Below are positions 16,401-23,474 of a stretch of DNA of 64,000 nt, one piece after another. Position numbers and translations under genes: made by a program. Below the pieces are notes generated by a model, which was not told the origin of the DNA, ran no database searches, and saw only the letters and a list, made by a program, of their open reading frames with translations. Position 1 is the stretch's first letter, and the number at the start of each line of letters is the position of its first letter. The stretch comes from Lawsonibacter celer (GTDB lineage Bacteria; Bacillota; Clostridia; Oscillospirales; Oscillospiraceae). Where the stretch lies: positions 1 to 64,000 of the forward strand of contig NZ_JACOEA010000002.1 in NCBI RefSeq assembly GCF_014281125.1, in the 5' to 3' direction.

Positions 16401-17039
16401 CCTGGCCTTCTCGCTCTGGATCCGCAGGGGCTCCACCTGGAGTTCCAGCTCGTCGATCTTGTCCGTGATGCGCACCAGGTTCTCCTGGGTGCGCTCCAGC
16501 TTGCGTTCGGCCTCCTCCTTGCGGTGGCGGTAACGGGAAATGCCGGCCGCCTCCTCAAAGACCTCCCGGCGGTCGGCGGACTTGACGGAGAGGATCTCGT
16601 CTATCTTGCCCTGCCCGATGATAGAATAGCCCTCCCGGCCCAGGCCGGTGTCCATAAACAGCTCGTTGACGTCCTTCAGGCGCACTGAGCGCCGGTTGAT
16701 GTAGTATTCACTCTCCCCAGAGCGGTAATAGCGCCGGGTGACCATCACCTCGGACTCCTCCATGCTGAAGAAGTGCCCGGTATTGTCCAGCACGAGGGAG
16801 ACCTCAGCAAACCCCGTCTGCTTACGGCGCGCGGTGCCGCCGAAGATCACGTCCTCCATCTTACCGCCCCGCAGGGCTTTCGTGGACTGTTCCCCCATCA
16901 CCCAGCGGATGGCGTCGGAGATATTTGATTTTCCGCTGCCATTGGGGCCGACAATGGCCGTGATGTCCTCCCCGAAGGTCAGGACCGTCTTGTCCGGGAA
17001 AGACTTGAACCCCTGGATTTCCAGTGCCTTTAAATACAA
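13470..17039 (-). CDS. smc: Chromosome segregation ATPase SMC
   Basis: 1189 aa if started at TTG 17039, giving MYLKALEIQGFKSF as in homologs, with GGGGTG 6 bp upstream; the frame extends to an ATG at 17069 without a ribosome site. Walker A GPNGSGKSN (residues 31-39), long coiled coils on both sides of a hinge (about 500-680, GGSMTGG), and the C-terminal ABC signature LLSGGEKAF with Walker B VVMDEIEAALDD. SMC forms condensin with ScpA and ScpB. Its last 20 codons and stop are repeated 221 bp downstream beyond a 158-bp element. The usual upstream neighbour rnc is displaced by about 4 kb. Confidence 0.97.
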   Translation of the reverse strand: MYLKALEIQGFKSFPDKTVLTFGEDITAIVGPNGSGKSNISDAIRWVMGEQSTKALRGGKMEDVIFGGTARRKQTGFAEVSLVLDNTGHFFSMEESEVMVTRRYYRSGESEYYINRRSVRLKDVNELFMDTGLGREGYSIIGQGKIDEILSVKSADRREVFEEAAGISRYRHRKEEAERKLERTQENLVRITDKIDELELQVEPLRIQSEKARQFLIYRDELRGLEISLWLEQLEKIRAGAIKVLSDYENAVRQKEEAQAQVEALYAAAEDYAAQMRDKDVQAEGVRFTIMQRQADANGLDNAVAVLKTNIRNNLENTDRIRRELEAQEGRAGSIGAQIDERRARLERLLAETEQLKRALTARQAQAEEAARSAGSLAGELEALRQRQAVEAASASEAKALLSALAAAAQELYDRDEAVRQELSAGEERLRTAREEAAAVKRELEEARENRDSLQNIINGYTLRRDSRQQKADQARDRHVKLQMEENALRSRIHMLAEMEKVYEGYSKAVKLVMGEAGRGQLRGVRGPVAGLIHVPDPYAVAIEIALGGAMQHIVVDSENDGKAAIAWLKRRDGGRATFLPVDAMRPADFRDRGVFDEPGFVGLGDELIRFEPRYANVFSNLLGRTVIAEDMDRAVAMARKYGRRFKIVTLDGQVMNPGGSMTGGSVSRSAGILSRANELERLNAQRSGLTEQLSQAARAMEEAQREATAAAYELETAQAQQREHEDAVLQLAERQARFDEQTADLARQRDELKAELEQIQARSAQTERDTQAARARIEVLEGSAAALETEAQGKAQGQNTLREQAEAIGGQIADLHMKLAALDAERQASEQSLTELEDLRRDLSGDRAEREALMAQFQSQNQTLEAEILEKERQLQAIREETSASQADIARINQEKLDLEAERNKADRAARDKNSELLAMEREVSILEQKKVSAALEEKQLLDKLWETYELSHEAARAQRLELESVPKAQRRVAELKRSIAGLGNINLDAIEEFQRINERYTYFTEQRDDVQKAKRELESIISDITAEMRAIFAQQFQVINEAFQQTFLELFGGGKATLELEDPEDILNCGIEIKVQPPGKALKIITLLSGGEKAFVAIALYFAILKVRPTPFVVMDEIEAALDDANVVRFARYMRSMADKTQFIVITHRRGTMEEADVLYGVTMQEQGISRMLTINLNDVEKELHIK

Positions 17040-17139
17040 AATACGCACCCCACTGCCTATGCCGCACATTTTGGTTCATAGATAAAATATTGTATCATTT
17101 CGCGGCCTGCAATGCAATCATTTTCCCCCGGCAAAGTGC

Positions 17140-17186
17140 TGAAAAAACCGCTCCGCGGGGGCCTGGCCGTCCACGGAGCGGTTTCT
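17140..17186 (-). terminator. Terminator of the MATE gene
   Basis: An 11-bp stem (17145-17155 with 17174-17184, AAACCGCTCCG and its complement) is followed on the minus strand by TTTTTTC. It lies directly after the MATE stop and upstream of smc. Confidence 0.85.
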
Positions 17187-17189
17187 TTC

Positions 17190-18554
17190 TTATGTGTGGC
17201 ACCCCGGGGCGTGCACCAGGCGCTTGGTGCGCCACACGCCGCTTCTCCAGCGGGCCAGGAAAAGCAGGGCACGGATGCACTCGTCCGCAGCCTGTCCGAT
17301 CCAGAGGCCCACCAGGCCCAGACCTAACACCTGGCTCAGGAGGAAACCGCCGCCCACGCTCACCGTCCAGGCACTGATCACGCAGATGGTGATGGGAAAG
17401 CGGATGTCGCCGCAGGCCTGAAGCGCCCGGCACATGACGATGTTCACCGCCCGTCCGATCTCCAGAGGTATCTCCACCAGCATCACCCATTTGCACAGCG
17501 CCAGCACCTGCTCACTGCCGGTAAAGATCCCGTACACCTGCCGGGCCAGCGCAAATAGGAGGACGGACACCAGGGTGGAAATCAGCAGAGCCCGCCGCAG
17601 GGTGTACCACACCGTCCGGTCCACCTCGTCCGGCCGGCCCGCGCCCATCAGATTGGCCGCGGCCACCTGGGCCGCTTGGCCGATGGCGGAGGCAAAGATA
17701 TAGGAGAGCATGGCGAACATATTGGCATACACTTTGGTGGTGACCACATACAGAGGCAGCAGGTTGCAGAAGGTCTGGAGCATCAGCTGGCTGCAGTTGT
17801 AGGAGATGGACTCGCCCCCGGTGGGCAGTCCGATGGCCAGAAGGGTACGCAGCTGATAAAAGGGAAAGGGCCGCAGGAATTTCAGCGCGATCATACCCGG
17901 GAAGCGCCGGCAGAACAAAATCGCAATGGCGGCCACGCCCATCAGGCGGCTGATATCGCTGGCCAGGGCTGCCCCAGCCGCCCCCATGGCCGGCAGCCCG
18001 AAGGCGCCGTTGATGAAGATGGCGTTGAGCACGATATTGAGCGCATTCACCGCCACAGAGATCATCATGCTCTCCTTCATCATCTGGTTGCTGCGGAAAA
18101 AGGCGGTAAAGGTGAGATACACCGCCTGGAGCAGCATCCCCACCGAGATGATGCGGGTATAGGCGCAGGTCTCCGCGAAAATCTGGCTGTCCACCTGCAT
18201 CAGGCGGTAGATGGGCTCACACAGCACAAGCAGCAGCACCATGACGACCAGGCCGAAGATGGTGTTGGCCAGCAGGGCCACCGTATAGGTCTCCCCCAGC
18301 TCACTCACGGCGCCTGCGCCGATGTGCTGGGCGATCAGGATCATGGCGGCGGTACACACTACGGAGAAAATGATGATGAGCAGGCTGGTGATCTGGTTGG
18401 CGTTGCCGATGGCGCCCACCGAGTCACTGTTGTACCATCCCACCATGATCTGGTCGGCATTGCCCACCAGCATTTGGAGCACCAGTTCAATAAAAATGGG
18501 CCAGGTCAGCCGCAGGATGCTTTGGCCGCCGGGCCATAAGGGTTTCGTCTTCAT
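17190..18554 (-). CDS. MATE family efflux transporter
   Basis: 454 aa with about 12 membrane segments in two homologous halves, typical MATE length. It begins WPGGQSILRLTWPIFIELVL and contains the NADQIMVGW and GNANQITSLL segments of the family. MATE proteins export drugs or toxic metabolites using Na+ or H+. The start has GGGAGGGCGG upstream. A TATAAT at 18580-18585 (minus strand) could be its -10 box, but the -35 is poor. It belongs to an accessory block splitting the usual rnc-smc pair. The substrate is unknown. Confidence 0.92.
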   Translation of the reverse strand: MKTKPLWPGGQSILRLTWPIFIELVLQMLVGNADQIMVGWYNSDSVGAIGNANQITSLLIIIFSVVCTAAMILIAQHIGAGAVSELGETYTVALLANTIFGLVVMVLLLVLCEPIYRLMQVDSQIFAETCAYTRIISVGMLLQAVYLTFTAFFRSNQMMKESMMISVAVNALNIVLNAIFINGAFGLPAMGAAGAALASDISRLMGVAAIAILFCRRFPGMIALKFLRPFPFYQLRTLLAIGLPTGGESISYNCSQLMLQTFCNLLPLYVVTTKVYANMFAMLSYIFASAIGQAAQVAAANLMGAGRPDEVDRTVWYTLRRALLISTLVSVLLFALARQVYGIFTGSEQVLALCKWVMLVEIPLEIGRAVNIVMCRALQACGDIRFPITICVISAWTVSVGGGFLLSQVLGLGLVGLWIGQAADECIRALLFLARWRSGVWRTKRLVHAPGCHT

Positions 18555-18626
18555 TTCCGCCCTCCCTGTTCACAACAGACGTATTATAAAGAAATCCCCG
18601 GAAATAGCAATGCGCAAACCAAACAA

Positions 18627-18657
18627 AACAACGGCCGGGCATATGCCCGACCGTTGT
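18627..18657 (-). terminator. Terminator of the SLH-transglutaminase gene
   Basis: ACAACGG-C-CGGGCAT forms a 14-bp stem with one bulged position and is followed by TTTTG on the minus strand. It starts 16 bp after the stop codon. Confidence 0.8.
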
Positions 18658-18672
18658 CAATGTTCCAGTCTT

Positions 18673-20079
18673 TTATCTGCCGTAATCCTGCGGCGCCTCC
18701 GGCCAGTGGCTGTAGTCCTCCCACTGGTGGTCCCTGGCCAGCGTGCTGTCGCTCACCAAAAAATAGTCGTAGCGGAGTATAGGGCGGGAACTGACAGGGT
18801 CGTCCCAGGTAACGTCCACATTATACCAGACGCCGTTCAGCTTCACCTTGTTCCACGCGTGGCCGCCTCCGTTGCCCGTGCCGGATACCCGGACACACTC
18901 AATACCGCTGAGGTAGCAGAGCAGATCAAACGCCTTGCTGTATCCGTCGCACACCGCATAGCCGTCGATCAGCGCCCCGGAGGCGTTGTGGCTGCGGTCC
19001 CCGGTCTCCTGGTAGGTGTTGTTGTTCACCAGATAGTCATGGTAGGCCTTCACCTGTTCATAGGGGCTCATAGAGGAGTCGGTCACCTCCGCACAGATCT
19101 CCTTGGCCCGGTTGAGTGTGGCCATATCCTCCTGGGAGAGGGTGTCCGCCTTGCCCTCCAGATAAGCCATGGCCCGCACCCCGTCGCCGTAGGTCAGGTT
19201 GGCCCGGAGAACGCCATATCCCGGCGACCAGCTGAAATTGGCCCAGGTCACATCGGGCAGGCCCTTGAAGTCCTTGCTGATCTGCCGGCTATAGGCCTCC
19301 TCCTGCCCCGCCGGTACGTGGAGAAGGATCTCGGCCTCCCGGCCCTCCACCGCCGCAGCCAGCTTTCCGATCACCTCATCCGGACGGTTCACGGTGATCT
19401 CCTTCACCGATGCGCTCACTGGCCCCGCCTTTGGAGGCGTTGCCGCGCCGCCCGCTCCGTCCGCATCAAAGACGTCTGCCCGGTCCAGCCGCTCCCGCAA
19501 CGTCTCGCCGCTTCCATTGACTCTGCAGTCCAGCGCACTCAGACAGATCGCCGCAATATCCGCCCGGCAGAAGTCCTCCCCCTGCACATAGTCCAGCCCC
19601 GCCTGATCCGCGGTCGGGAAAGGGTCGCGCCAATCCACCTGGGCATAGCCCAAGGCCCGCAGCACCAGGGTCAGGAACTGCGCCTGATCAATGGAGGCCG
19701 CTGTTCCAAAGGCCGTGGCCGAGATGCCGGAGGAGATGCTCTTATAGTAAGCATAGCCTACATAGTCGTCCGCCCAGCCCGCGTCCTGGAAGGGGTGGAC
19801 ATATTGGGCGTACAGTGCCTCCCGCTCCCCGCCCAGAAGGCGCACCAGCATGGTCACCGCCTCGCCGCGGGTGGCCTCCTGCTCCAGATCAAAGTTGGGG
19901 GAGCCGTCCGGCAGAGTCCCTGTGCCTTTGAAGAGCCCCAGCTCATACAGCTCCTGTGCCGCTGCCCTCCCCGCCTCCAGCCGGTCCGGCGTCAGCGCCG
20001 CCCCGCCTGGCACCAGCTGGGTGCACAGCAGCGCTGACATCAGCAGGCCGGTCAAACATCTTTTTTTCCAGTTTCCCAT
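18673..20079 (-). CDS. Secreted SLH-domain protein with transglutaminase-like domain
   Basis: 468 aa. A signal peptide (about 1-28, MGNWKKRCLTGLLMSALLC) is followed by roughly two SLH repeats (about 35-210: GEAVTMLVRLLGG, then FLTLVLRALGYAQVDW), which anchor proteins to secondary wall polymers. A linker and a transglutaminase-like domain (about 320-435) follow, with the Cys-His-Asp triad in AVCDGYSK (C377), GGHAWN (H407) and YNVDVTWDD (D422). Clostridial relatives are thought to act as wall-bound proteases or cross-linkers; the reaction is unknown. It has its own promoter (20133-20161), divergent from the membrane ferredoxin, and its own terminator. Confidence 0.88.
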   Translation of the reverse strand: MGNWKKRCLTGLLMSALLCTQLVPGGAALTPDRLEAGRAAAQELYELGLFKGTGTLPDGSPNFDLEQEATRGEAVTMLVRLLGGEREALYAQYVHPFQDAGWADDYVGYAYYKSISSGISATAFGTAASIDQAQFLTLVLRALGYAQVDWRDPFPTADQAGLDYVQGEDFCRADIAAICLSALDCRVNGSGETLRERLDRADVFDADGAGGAATPPKAGPVSASVKEITVNRPDEVIGKLAAAVEGREAEILLHVPAGQEEAYSRQISKDFKGLPDVTWANFSWSPGYGVLRANLTYGDGVRAMAYLEGKADTLSQEDMATLNRAKEICAEVTDSSMSPYEQVKAYHDYLVNNNTYQETGDRSHNASGALIDGYAVCDGYSKAFDLLCYLSGIECVRVSGTGNGGGHAWNKVKLNGVWYNVDVTWDDPVSSRPILRYDYFLVSDSTLARDHQWEDYSHWPEAPQDYGR

Positions 20080-20132
20080 CGAAATTACCTCCTGTGGTGC
20101 CCGGTTGTACAGCGCTTGCCTCGTTTTTTATG

Positions 20133-20161
20133 ATTATAACAGGCTTTTCTGCTCCCCGCAA
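20133..20161 (-). promoter_or_regulatory. Promoter of the SLH-transglutaminase gene
   Basis: On the minus strand TTGCGG (20156-20161) and TATAAT (20133-20138) are spaced by 17 bp. It is back to back with the promoter at 20184. Confidence 0.75.
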
Positions 20162-20183
20162 CCAAAGCTTTACACAGCTGTGG

Positions 20184-20212
20184 TTGCGCTTTCGCGGCGC
20201 ATCCCTTATACT
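20184..20212 (+). promoter_or_regulatory. Promoter of the membrane ferredoxin gene
   Basis: TTGCGC (20184-20189) and TATACT (20207-20212) are spaced by 17 bp. The -35 box is only 22 bp from that of the divergent promoter, so one regulator could control both. Confidence 0.7.
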
Positions 20213-20241
20213 GAACACAGCTACGCGGAAGGAGGCCGTCT

Positions 20242-21075
20242 ATGAAGCTCTTGCAGAAATACCGCGCTCCCCTGCTTTTCCTTCTGCTCTTTGAGGGGAT
20301 CGCCGTTGGGCTCTGGCTGTGGCTGGACAACCCCTTTTACCTGTTCAACTTTTCCTACATTGGGGGCGGTCTGTCGCTGGCCATCGCCCTGTATATCCGC
20401 GGATTCCGGCACGCCCGTCTGGTGGCCCAGCTGTTGGTGGGCGGCTACATGCTGGTCTATCTGGGATTGATCCGTGGAGAAAATATGCAGATCGAGGGCT
20501 TCTGGTACTATCTCTTTCTGGGCGTTTTTGAGGCGGCCGCCATCCATTACGCTGTGGCGAAAATCGCCGGCCCGCTCTTCTTCGGGCGCGGCTGGTGCGG
20601 CTACGCCTGCTGGACGGCCATGGTGCTTGACCTGCTGCCCTATCCGGTTCCCGCTCAGCCCAGACGTCGGTGGGGCTGGATGCGGCTGGCGACCTTTGCC
20701 GCAGCCCTGCTCTTTGTAGCCCTCCTCTTTCATCTGCGTCTCCCCAATTTGGAGCAGGTCATGTTCCGCAGCTTTGTCGCGGGGAATCTGGCCTATTACG
20801 CCGCTGGCGTTCTGCTGGCCTTCCGGTTAAAGGACAACCGCGCTTTCTGCAAGTACTTATGTCCCGTAGCGGTGTTTCTGAAGCCGGCCAGCTACTTCGC
20901 CCGCCTGCGCGTAACCTGCGATGAAGACAAATGCGTCTCCTGCGGCAAATGCAGACAGGTATGTCCCATGGATGTGGATATGACTGACAACCGCCGCAGC
21001 CGCGCCAACGGTACCGAGTGCATTCTGTGCGGCCGCTGTATAGAGGCCTGCCCCACCAACGCACTGAAACTATAA
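20242..21075 (+). CDS. NapH-like membrane protein with two 4Fe-4S clusters
   Basis: 277 aa. Five or so membrane helices (1-225) include the NapH/NosR-type motifs FFGRGWCGYACW and AFCKYLCPVAV. The C-terminal ferredoxin domain (about 230-275) has two CxxCxxCxxxCP clusters (CVSCGKCRQVCP and CILCGRCIEACP). Such proteins pass electrons across or along the membrane, but no partner reductase is nearby. AAGGAGG lies 8 bp before the ATG. It is monocistronic between a divergent promoter region and a terminator. Confidence 0.85.
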   Translation: MKLLQKYRAPLLFLLLFEGIAVGLWLWLDNPFYLFNFSYIGGGLSLAIALYIRGFRHARLVAQLLVGGYMLVYLGLIRGENMQIEGFWYYLFLGVFEAAAIHYAVAKIAGPLFFGRGWCGYACWTAMVLDLLPYPVPAQPRRRWGWMRLATFAAALLFVALLFHLRLPNLEQVMFRSFVAGNLAYYAAGVLLAFRLKDNRAFCKYLCPVAVFLKPASYFARLRVTCDEDKCVSCGKCRQVCPMDVDMTDNRRSRANGTECILCGRCIEACPTNALKL

Positions 21076-21111
21076 TATGCGTCCTGCTGCAAAATAGATT
21101 TCTTTTTATGA

Positions 21112-21147
21112 ACAAAGGCGGAGCCGTTCCAGGCTCCGCCTTTGTTA
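21112..21147. terminator. Terminator between membrane ferredoxin gene and rnc region
   Basis: A 12-bp perfect stem (21114-21125 with 21132-21143, AAAGGCGGAGCC and its complement) is flanked by AACAAA and TTTGTT. It can work in both directions. Confidence 0.8.
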
Positions 21148-21162
21148 TCATCTCCGGGCATC

Positions 21163-21208
21163 TCAGCCCTTCAGCTTATCCATCCCGGCCTTAGCCGCAT
21201 TCTGCTCC
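21163..21208 (-). repeat. Displaced duplicate of the rnc 3' end (46 bp, identical)
   Basis: On the minus strand this encodes EQNAAKAGMDKLKG and TGA, identical at every base to the true rnc end at 21368-21413. It is the terminal helix of the double-stranded-RNA-binding domain. It lies beyond a 159-bp hairpin element. An open frame (MLQSLFASRS...) runs through the element into this copy but has no ribosome site and is probably not a gene. Confidence 0.9.
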
Positions 21209-21367
21209 ATCCCCCAAAATGCTCCGCATTTCGGGGACCCTGGCTTCCTTATATCTGCGGGGCGGAGTGAATCCGCCTCCGCATCAAGGTTTTGCTGCGC
21301 AAAACACTTGGACGCCGCTGGCGGCGGCTCGCTCCTGCTCGCAAAGAGGCTCTGCAACATGCGGCGC
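21209..21367 (-). repeat. 159-bp hairpin-rich element after rnc (family copy B)
   Basis: It lies immediately after the rnc stop. It consists of consecutive hairpins: GCCGCCGC/GCGGCG, CAAGTGTTTTGC/GCAAAACCTTGA (21284-21310), GCGGAG around GGATTCA, and CCCCGAAATGC/GCATTTTGGGG. Its anchors are CGGGGACCC at 21232, TGAATCC at 21268, TCAAGGTTTTGC at 21284 and GCAAAACACTTG at 21299. Order and spacing (36, 16, 15) match copy A (35, 15, 18). Confidence 0.75.
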
Positions 21368-22039
21368 TCAGCCCTTCAGCTTATCCATCCCGGCCTTAGC
21401 CGCATTCTGCTCCGCCTCTTTTTTGCTGCGGCCCTTGCCCTGGCCGATGGCCGCGCCGTTCAGGTCTACCTCCACTGAGAATATCTTGGCGTGGTCGGGC
21501 CCCTCCGCGCCAATCAGGCGATAGCCCAGCACCTGACCGCTCTCCCGCTGGACCAGCTCCTGCAGGGCGGTCTTATAGTCCCGGCTGGCGCTCTTCTCCT
21601 CCTCGCTGTCCAGGATGAACTTGCGGATAATCTTCCGGGCCGAGCCGATGCCCCCATCCAGATACACCGCCGCCAGCACAGCCTCCACCGCGTCGGCCTG
21701 GATGGAGGGGCGCTCCCGGCCGCCGCCCACATCCTCTCCCTTGCCCAGTTTCAGATAGCGCCCCAGCTCCAGCGCGCGGGCCACCTCCACCAGGCTTCCT
21801 TCGCATACCAACGCCGCCCGGGTGCGGGTCAAATCCCCCTCGGGCAGGTCCGGATGGGTGCGGAATAGATAGTCCGCCGTCACCATCCCCAGCACCGAAT
21901 CGCCCAGGAATTCCAGGCGCTCGTTGCTCCCCAAGCCGTCCGCCTTGTGCTCGTTTGCGTAGGAGCTGTGGGTCAGCGCGTTCTCCAGCAGCGCCCGGTT
22001 TTCAAAATGGTAGCCCAGCCGCTCCTCAAGCTCCGTCAT
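21368..22039 (-). CDS. rnc: Ribonuclease III
   Basis: 223 aa. The catalytic RNase III domain (1-150) carries the signature NERLEFLGDSVL and the late acidic residues in QADAVEAVLAAVYLDGG. A double-stranded-RNA-binding domain follows (about 155-223, ending SKKEAEQNAAKAGMDKL). It processes rRNA and structured mRNAs. AAAGGAG precedes ATG 22039, and acpP lies upstream as in Bacillus. Its last 14 codons and stop are duplicated identically 205 bp downstream. Confidence 0.96.
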   Translation of the reverse strand: MTELEERLGYHFENRALLENALTHSSYANEHKADGLGSNERLEFLGDSVLGMVTADYLFRTHPDLPEGDLTRTRAALVCEGSLVEVARALELGRYLKLGKGEDVGGGRERPSIQADAVEAVLAAVYLDGGIGSARKIIRKFILDSEEEKSASRDYKTALQELVQRESGQVLGYRLIGAEGPDHAKIFSVEVDLNGAAIGQGKGRSKKEAEQNAAKAGMDKLKG

Positions 22040-22065
22040 GGCCTACTCCTTTCTGAATGGAAACG

Positions 22066-22092
22066 GAGGCCCCGCTGCACCAGCGAGGCCTC
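22066..22092 (-). terminator. Hairpin between acpP and rnc
   Basis: GAGGCC(C)CGCTG and its complement enclose a 3-nt loop. On the minus strand it is followed by CGTTTCC. It is probably a partial terminator setting a high acpP to rnc ratio. Confidence 0.55.
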
Positions 22093-22111
22093 TGTTCAAC
22101 TTCTCTTTTTC

Positions 22112-22345
22112 TCAGTCGCCCAGCTTATTCTTCAGGTAATTGATCAGGTCGCCCACGGTGGAGATGCCGGACAGGTCGTCCTCCTCCATCTCCTCCACGC
22201 CAAACTCCTCCTCCACAGCCATGGAGAGTTCCACAATGTCCAGGGAGTCGGCGCCCAGATCCTCAAAGGAGGTATCCATGGTAATGGTATCCTGCTCCAC
22301 ACCGAACTGCTCGGCCAGCAAGGCGGCAATCTTATCAAAGATCAT
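22112..22345 (-). CDS. acpP: Acyl carrier protein
   Basis: 77 aa, highly acidic, with the phosphopantetheine serine in EDLGADSLDIVELSMAVEEE. ACP carries fatty acyl chains in the cytoplasm for the fatty acid synthase and for PlsX. AGGAG precedes the start codon. It lies between plsX and rnc; the fabD and fabG genes present between plsX and acpP in Bacillus are absent here. A hairpin after the stop probably lets the short acpP message accumulate. Confidence 0.96.
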   Translation of the reverse strand: MIFDKIAALLAEQFGVEQDTITMDTSFEDLGADSLDIVELSMAVEEEFGVEEMEEDDLSGISTVGDLINYLKNKLGD

Positions 22346-22436
22346 ACTAATCTACTCCTAATCGTTGCTGTCAGCTTCGGCAGCGTCTTTGCATTATGAT
22401 AATAGGCAAGATTTAGTTGCCTGTCAATAGGGTAAA

Positions 22437-23474
22437 TCAAATTTTTTCCGCTGTGCCCACCGGAAGACGCATGTGCTCGATGTTTTCGGCAATATCCTCA
22501 ATGATCCCAGAGGATGCAAAGGTGACCGCCTGGCGGATGGCGTTTTTGATGGCAAAGTCATCAGAGGAGCCGTGGGCCTTGATCACCGGTCTGGAGATGC
22601 CCAGCATGGCAGTGCCCCCGATTTCCCCGGCATCCATAAGCTTTTTAAACTCCTTCAGCCCGCCGGACACCAGCACGGCGGCCAACTTGGTGCAGATATT
22701 TTTCTTGAACATAGCCTTGAGCTGCTTGGCCATAAACCCGCCCGTGCCCTCCATGGTCTTGAGAAAAATATTGCCCGAATAGCCGTCGGTGACGATCACG
22801 TCCACTTGGCCATAGACCGCCTCCCGGGCCTCCACATTGCCCACGAAGTGAATGCGCCCCGCCGCATCCGCCTGTTTGAGCAGGGTGTAGGCCGCGCGCT
22901 GCAGATCGGTTCCCTTGGACTCCTCCGCGCCGATGTTGAGCAAGCCCACACGGGGCTCCGGGCGCTTGAGCACCCGCTCGGCGTAATAGGAGCCCATAAA
23001 GGCGAACTGGAGCAGGTACTCCGGGGTGCACTCGGCCGTGGCTCCACAGTCGATGAGTACCGCGCCGCCACCGCCGGTGGGCACCACCGGGGCCAAGGCG
23101 GCCCGGCGGATCCCCCGCACCCGCTTGACCAGCAGAGTAGCCGCGGAGAGAATGGCCCCGGTGCTGCCCGCGGAGACAAAGGCATCCCCGCCGCCGCTTT
23201 TGAGCATGTTCAGGCCCACGGTAAGGGAGGAGTCCTTCTTCTCCTTAAAGGCGGTGGCGGGGTTGTCGCACATCTCCACCACCTCGGATGCATGGGCGAT
23301 CTCCAGCCCGGGGGGCAGGTCGTCCACCCCCTCGGCCTGGAGGACCTTGAGGATTTCCTCCCCCTGGCCCACCAGGACCACCTCCACTCCCAGCTCCCGC
23401 ACGGCGGCCAGCGCCCCGCGCACGTTGGAGACGGGGGCGTTGTCGCCGCCCATTGCGTCTACGATAATCTTCAT
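22437..23474 (-). CDS. plsX: Phosphate acyltransferase PlsX
   Basis: 345 aa, full length. It starts with IIVDAMGGDNAPVSNVRGAL and contains GSTGAILSAA and the closing GISRPVIKAHGSSDDFAIKN of the family. PlsX converts acyl-ACP to acyl-phosphate for PlsY in phospholipid synthesis and is peripheral to the membrane. AAGGAATG precedes ATG 23474. fapR, usually upstream, is absent; instead a 516-bp structured gap separates plsX from trmFO. Confidence 0.96.
   Translation of the reverse strand: MKIIVDAMGGDNAPVSNVRGALAAVRELGVEVVLVGQGEEILKVLQAEGVDDLPPGLEIAHASEVVEMCDNPATAFKEKKDSSLTVGLNMLKSGGGDAFVSAGSTGAILSAATLLVKRVRGIRRAALAPVVPTGGGGAVLIDCGATAECTPEYLLQFAFMGSYYAERVLKRPEPRVGLLNIGAEESKGTDLQRAAYTLLKQADAAGRIHFVGNVEAREAVYGQVDVIVTDGYSGNIFLKTMEGTGGFMAKQLKAMFKKNICTKLAAVLVSGGLKEFKKLMDAGEIGGTAMLGISRPVIKAHGSSDDFAIKNAIRQAVTFASSGIIEDIAENIEHMRLPVGTAEKI

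Noticed and set aside
21163..21360. 65-codon frame running through the rnc-associated element into the duplicated rnc end
   Set aside because: No ribosome site, and most of it is hairpin sequence; treated as element plus duplication rather than a gene.
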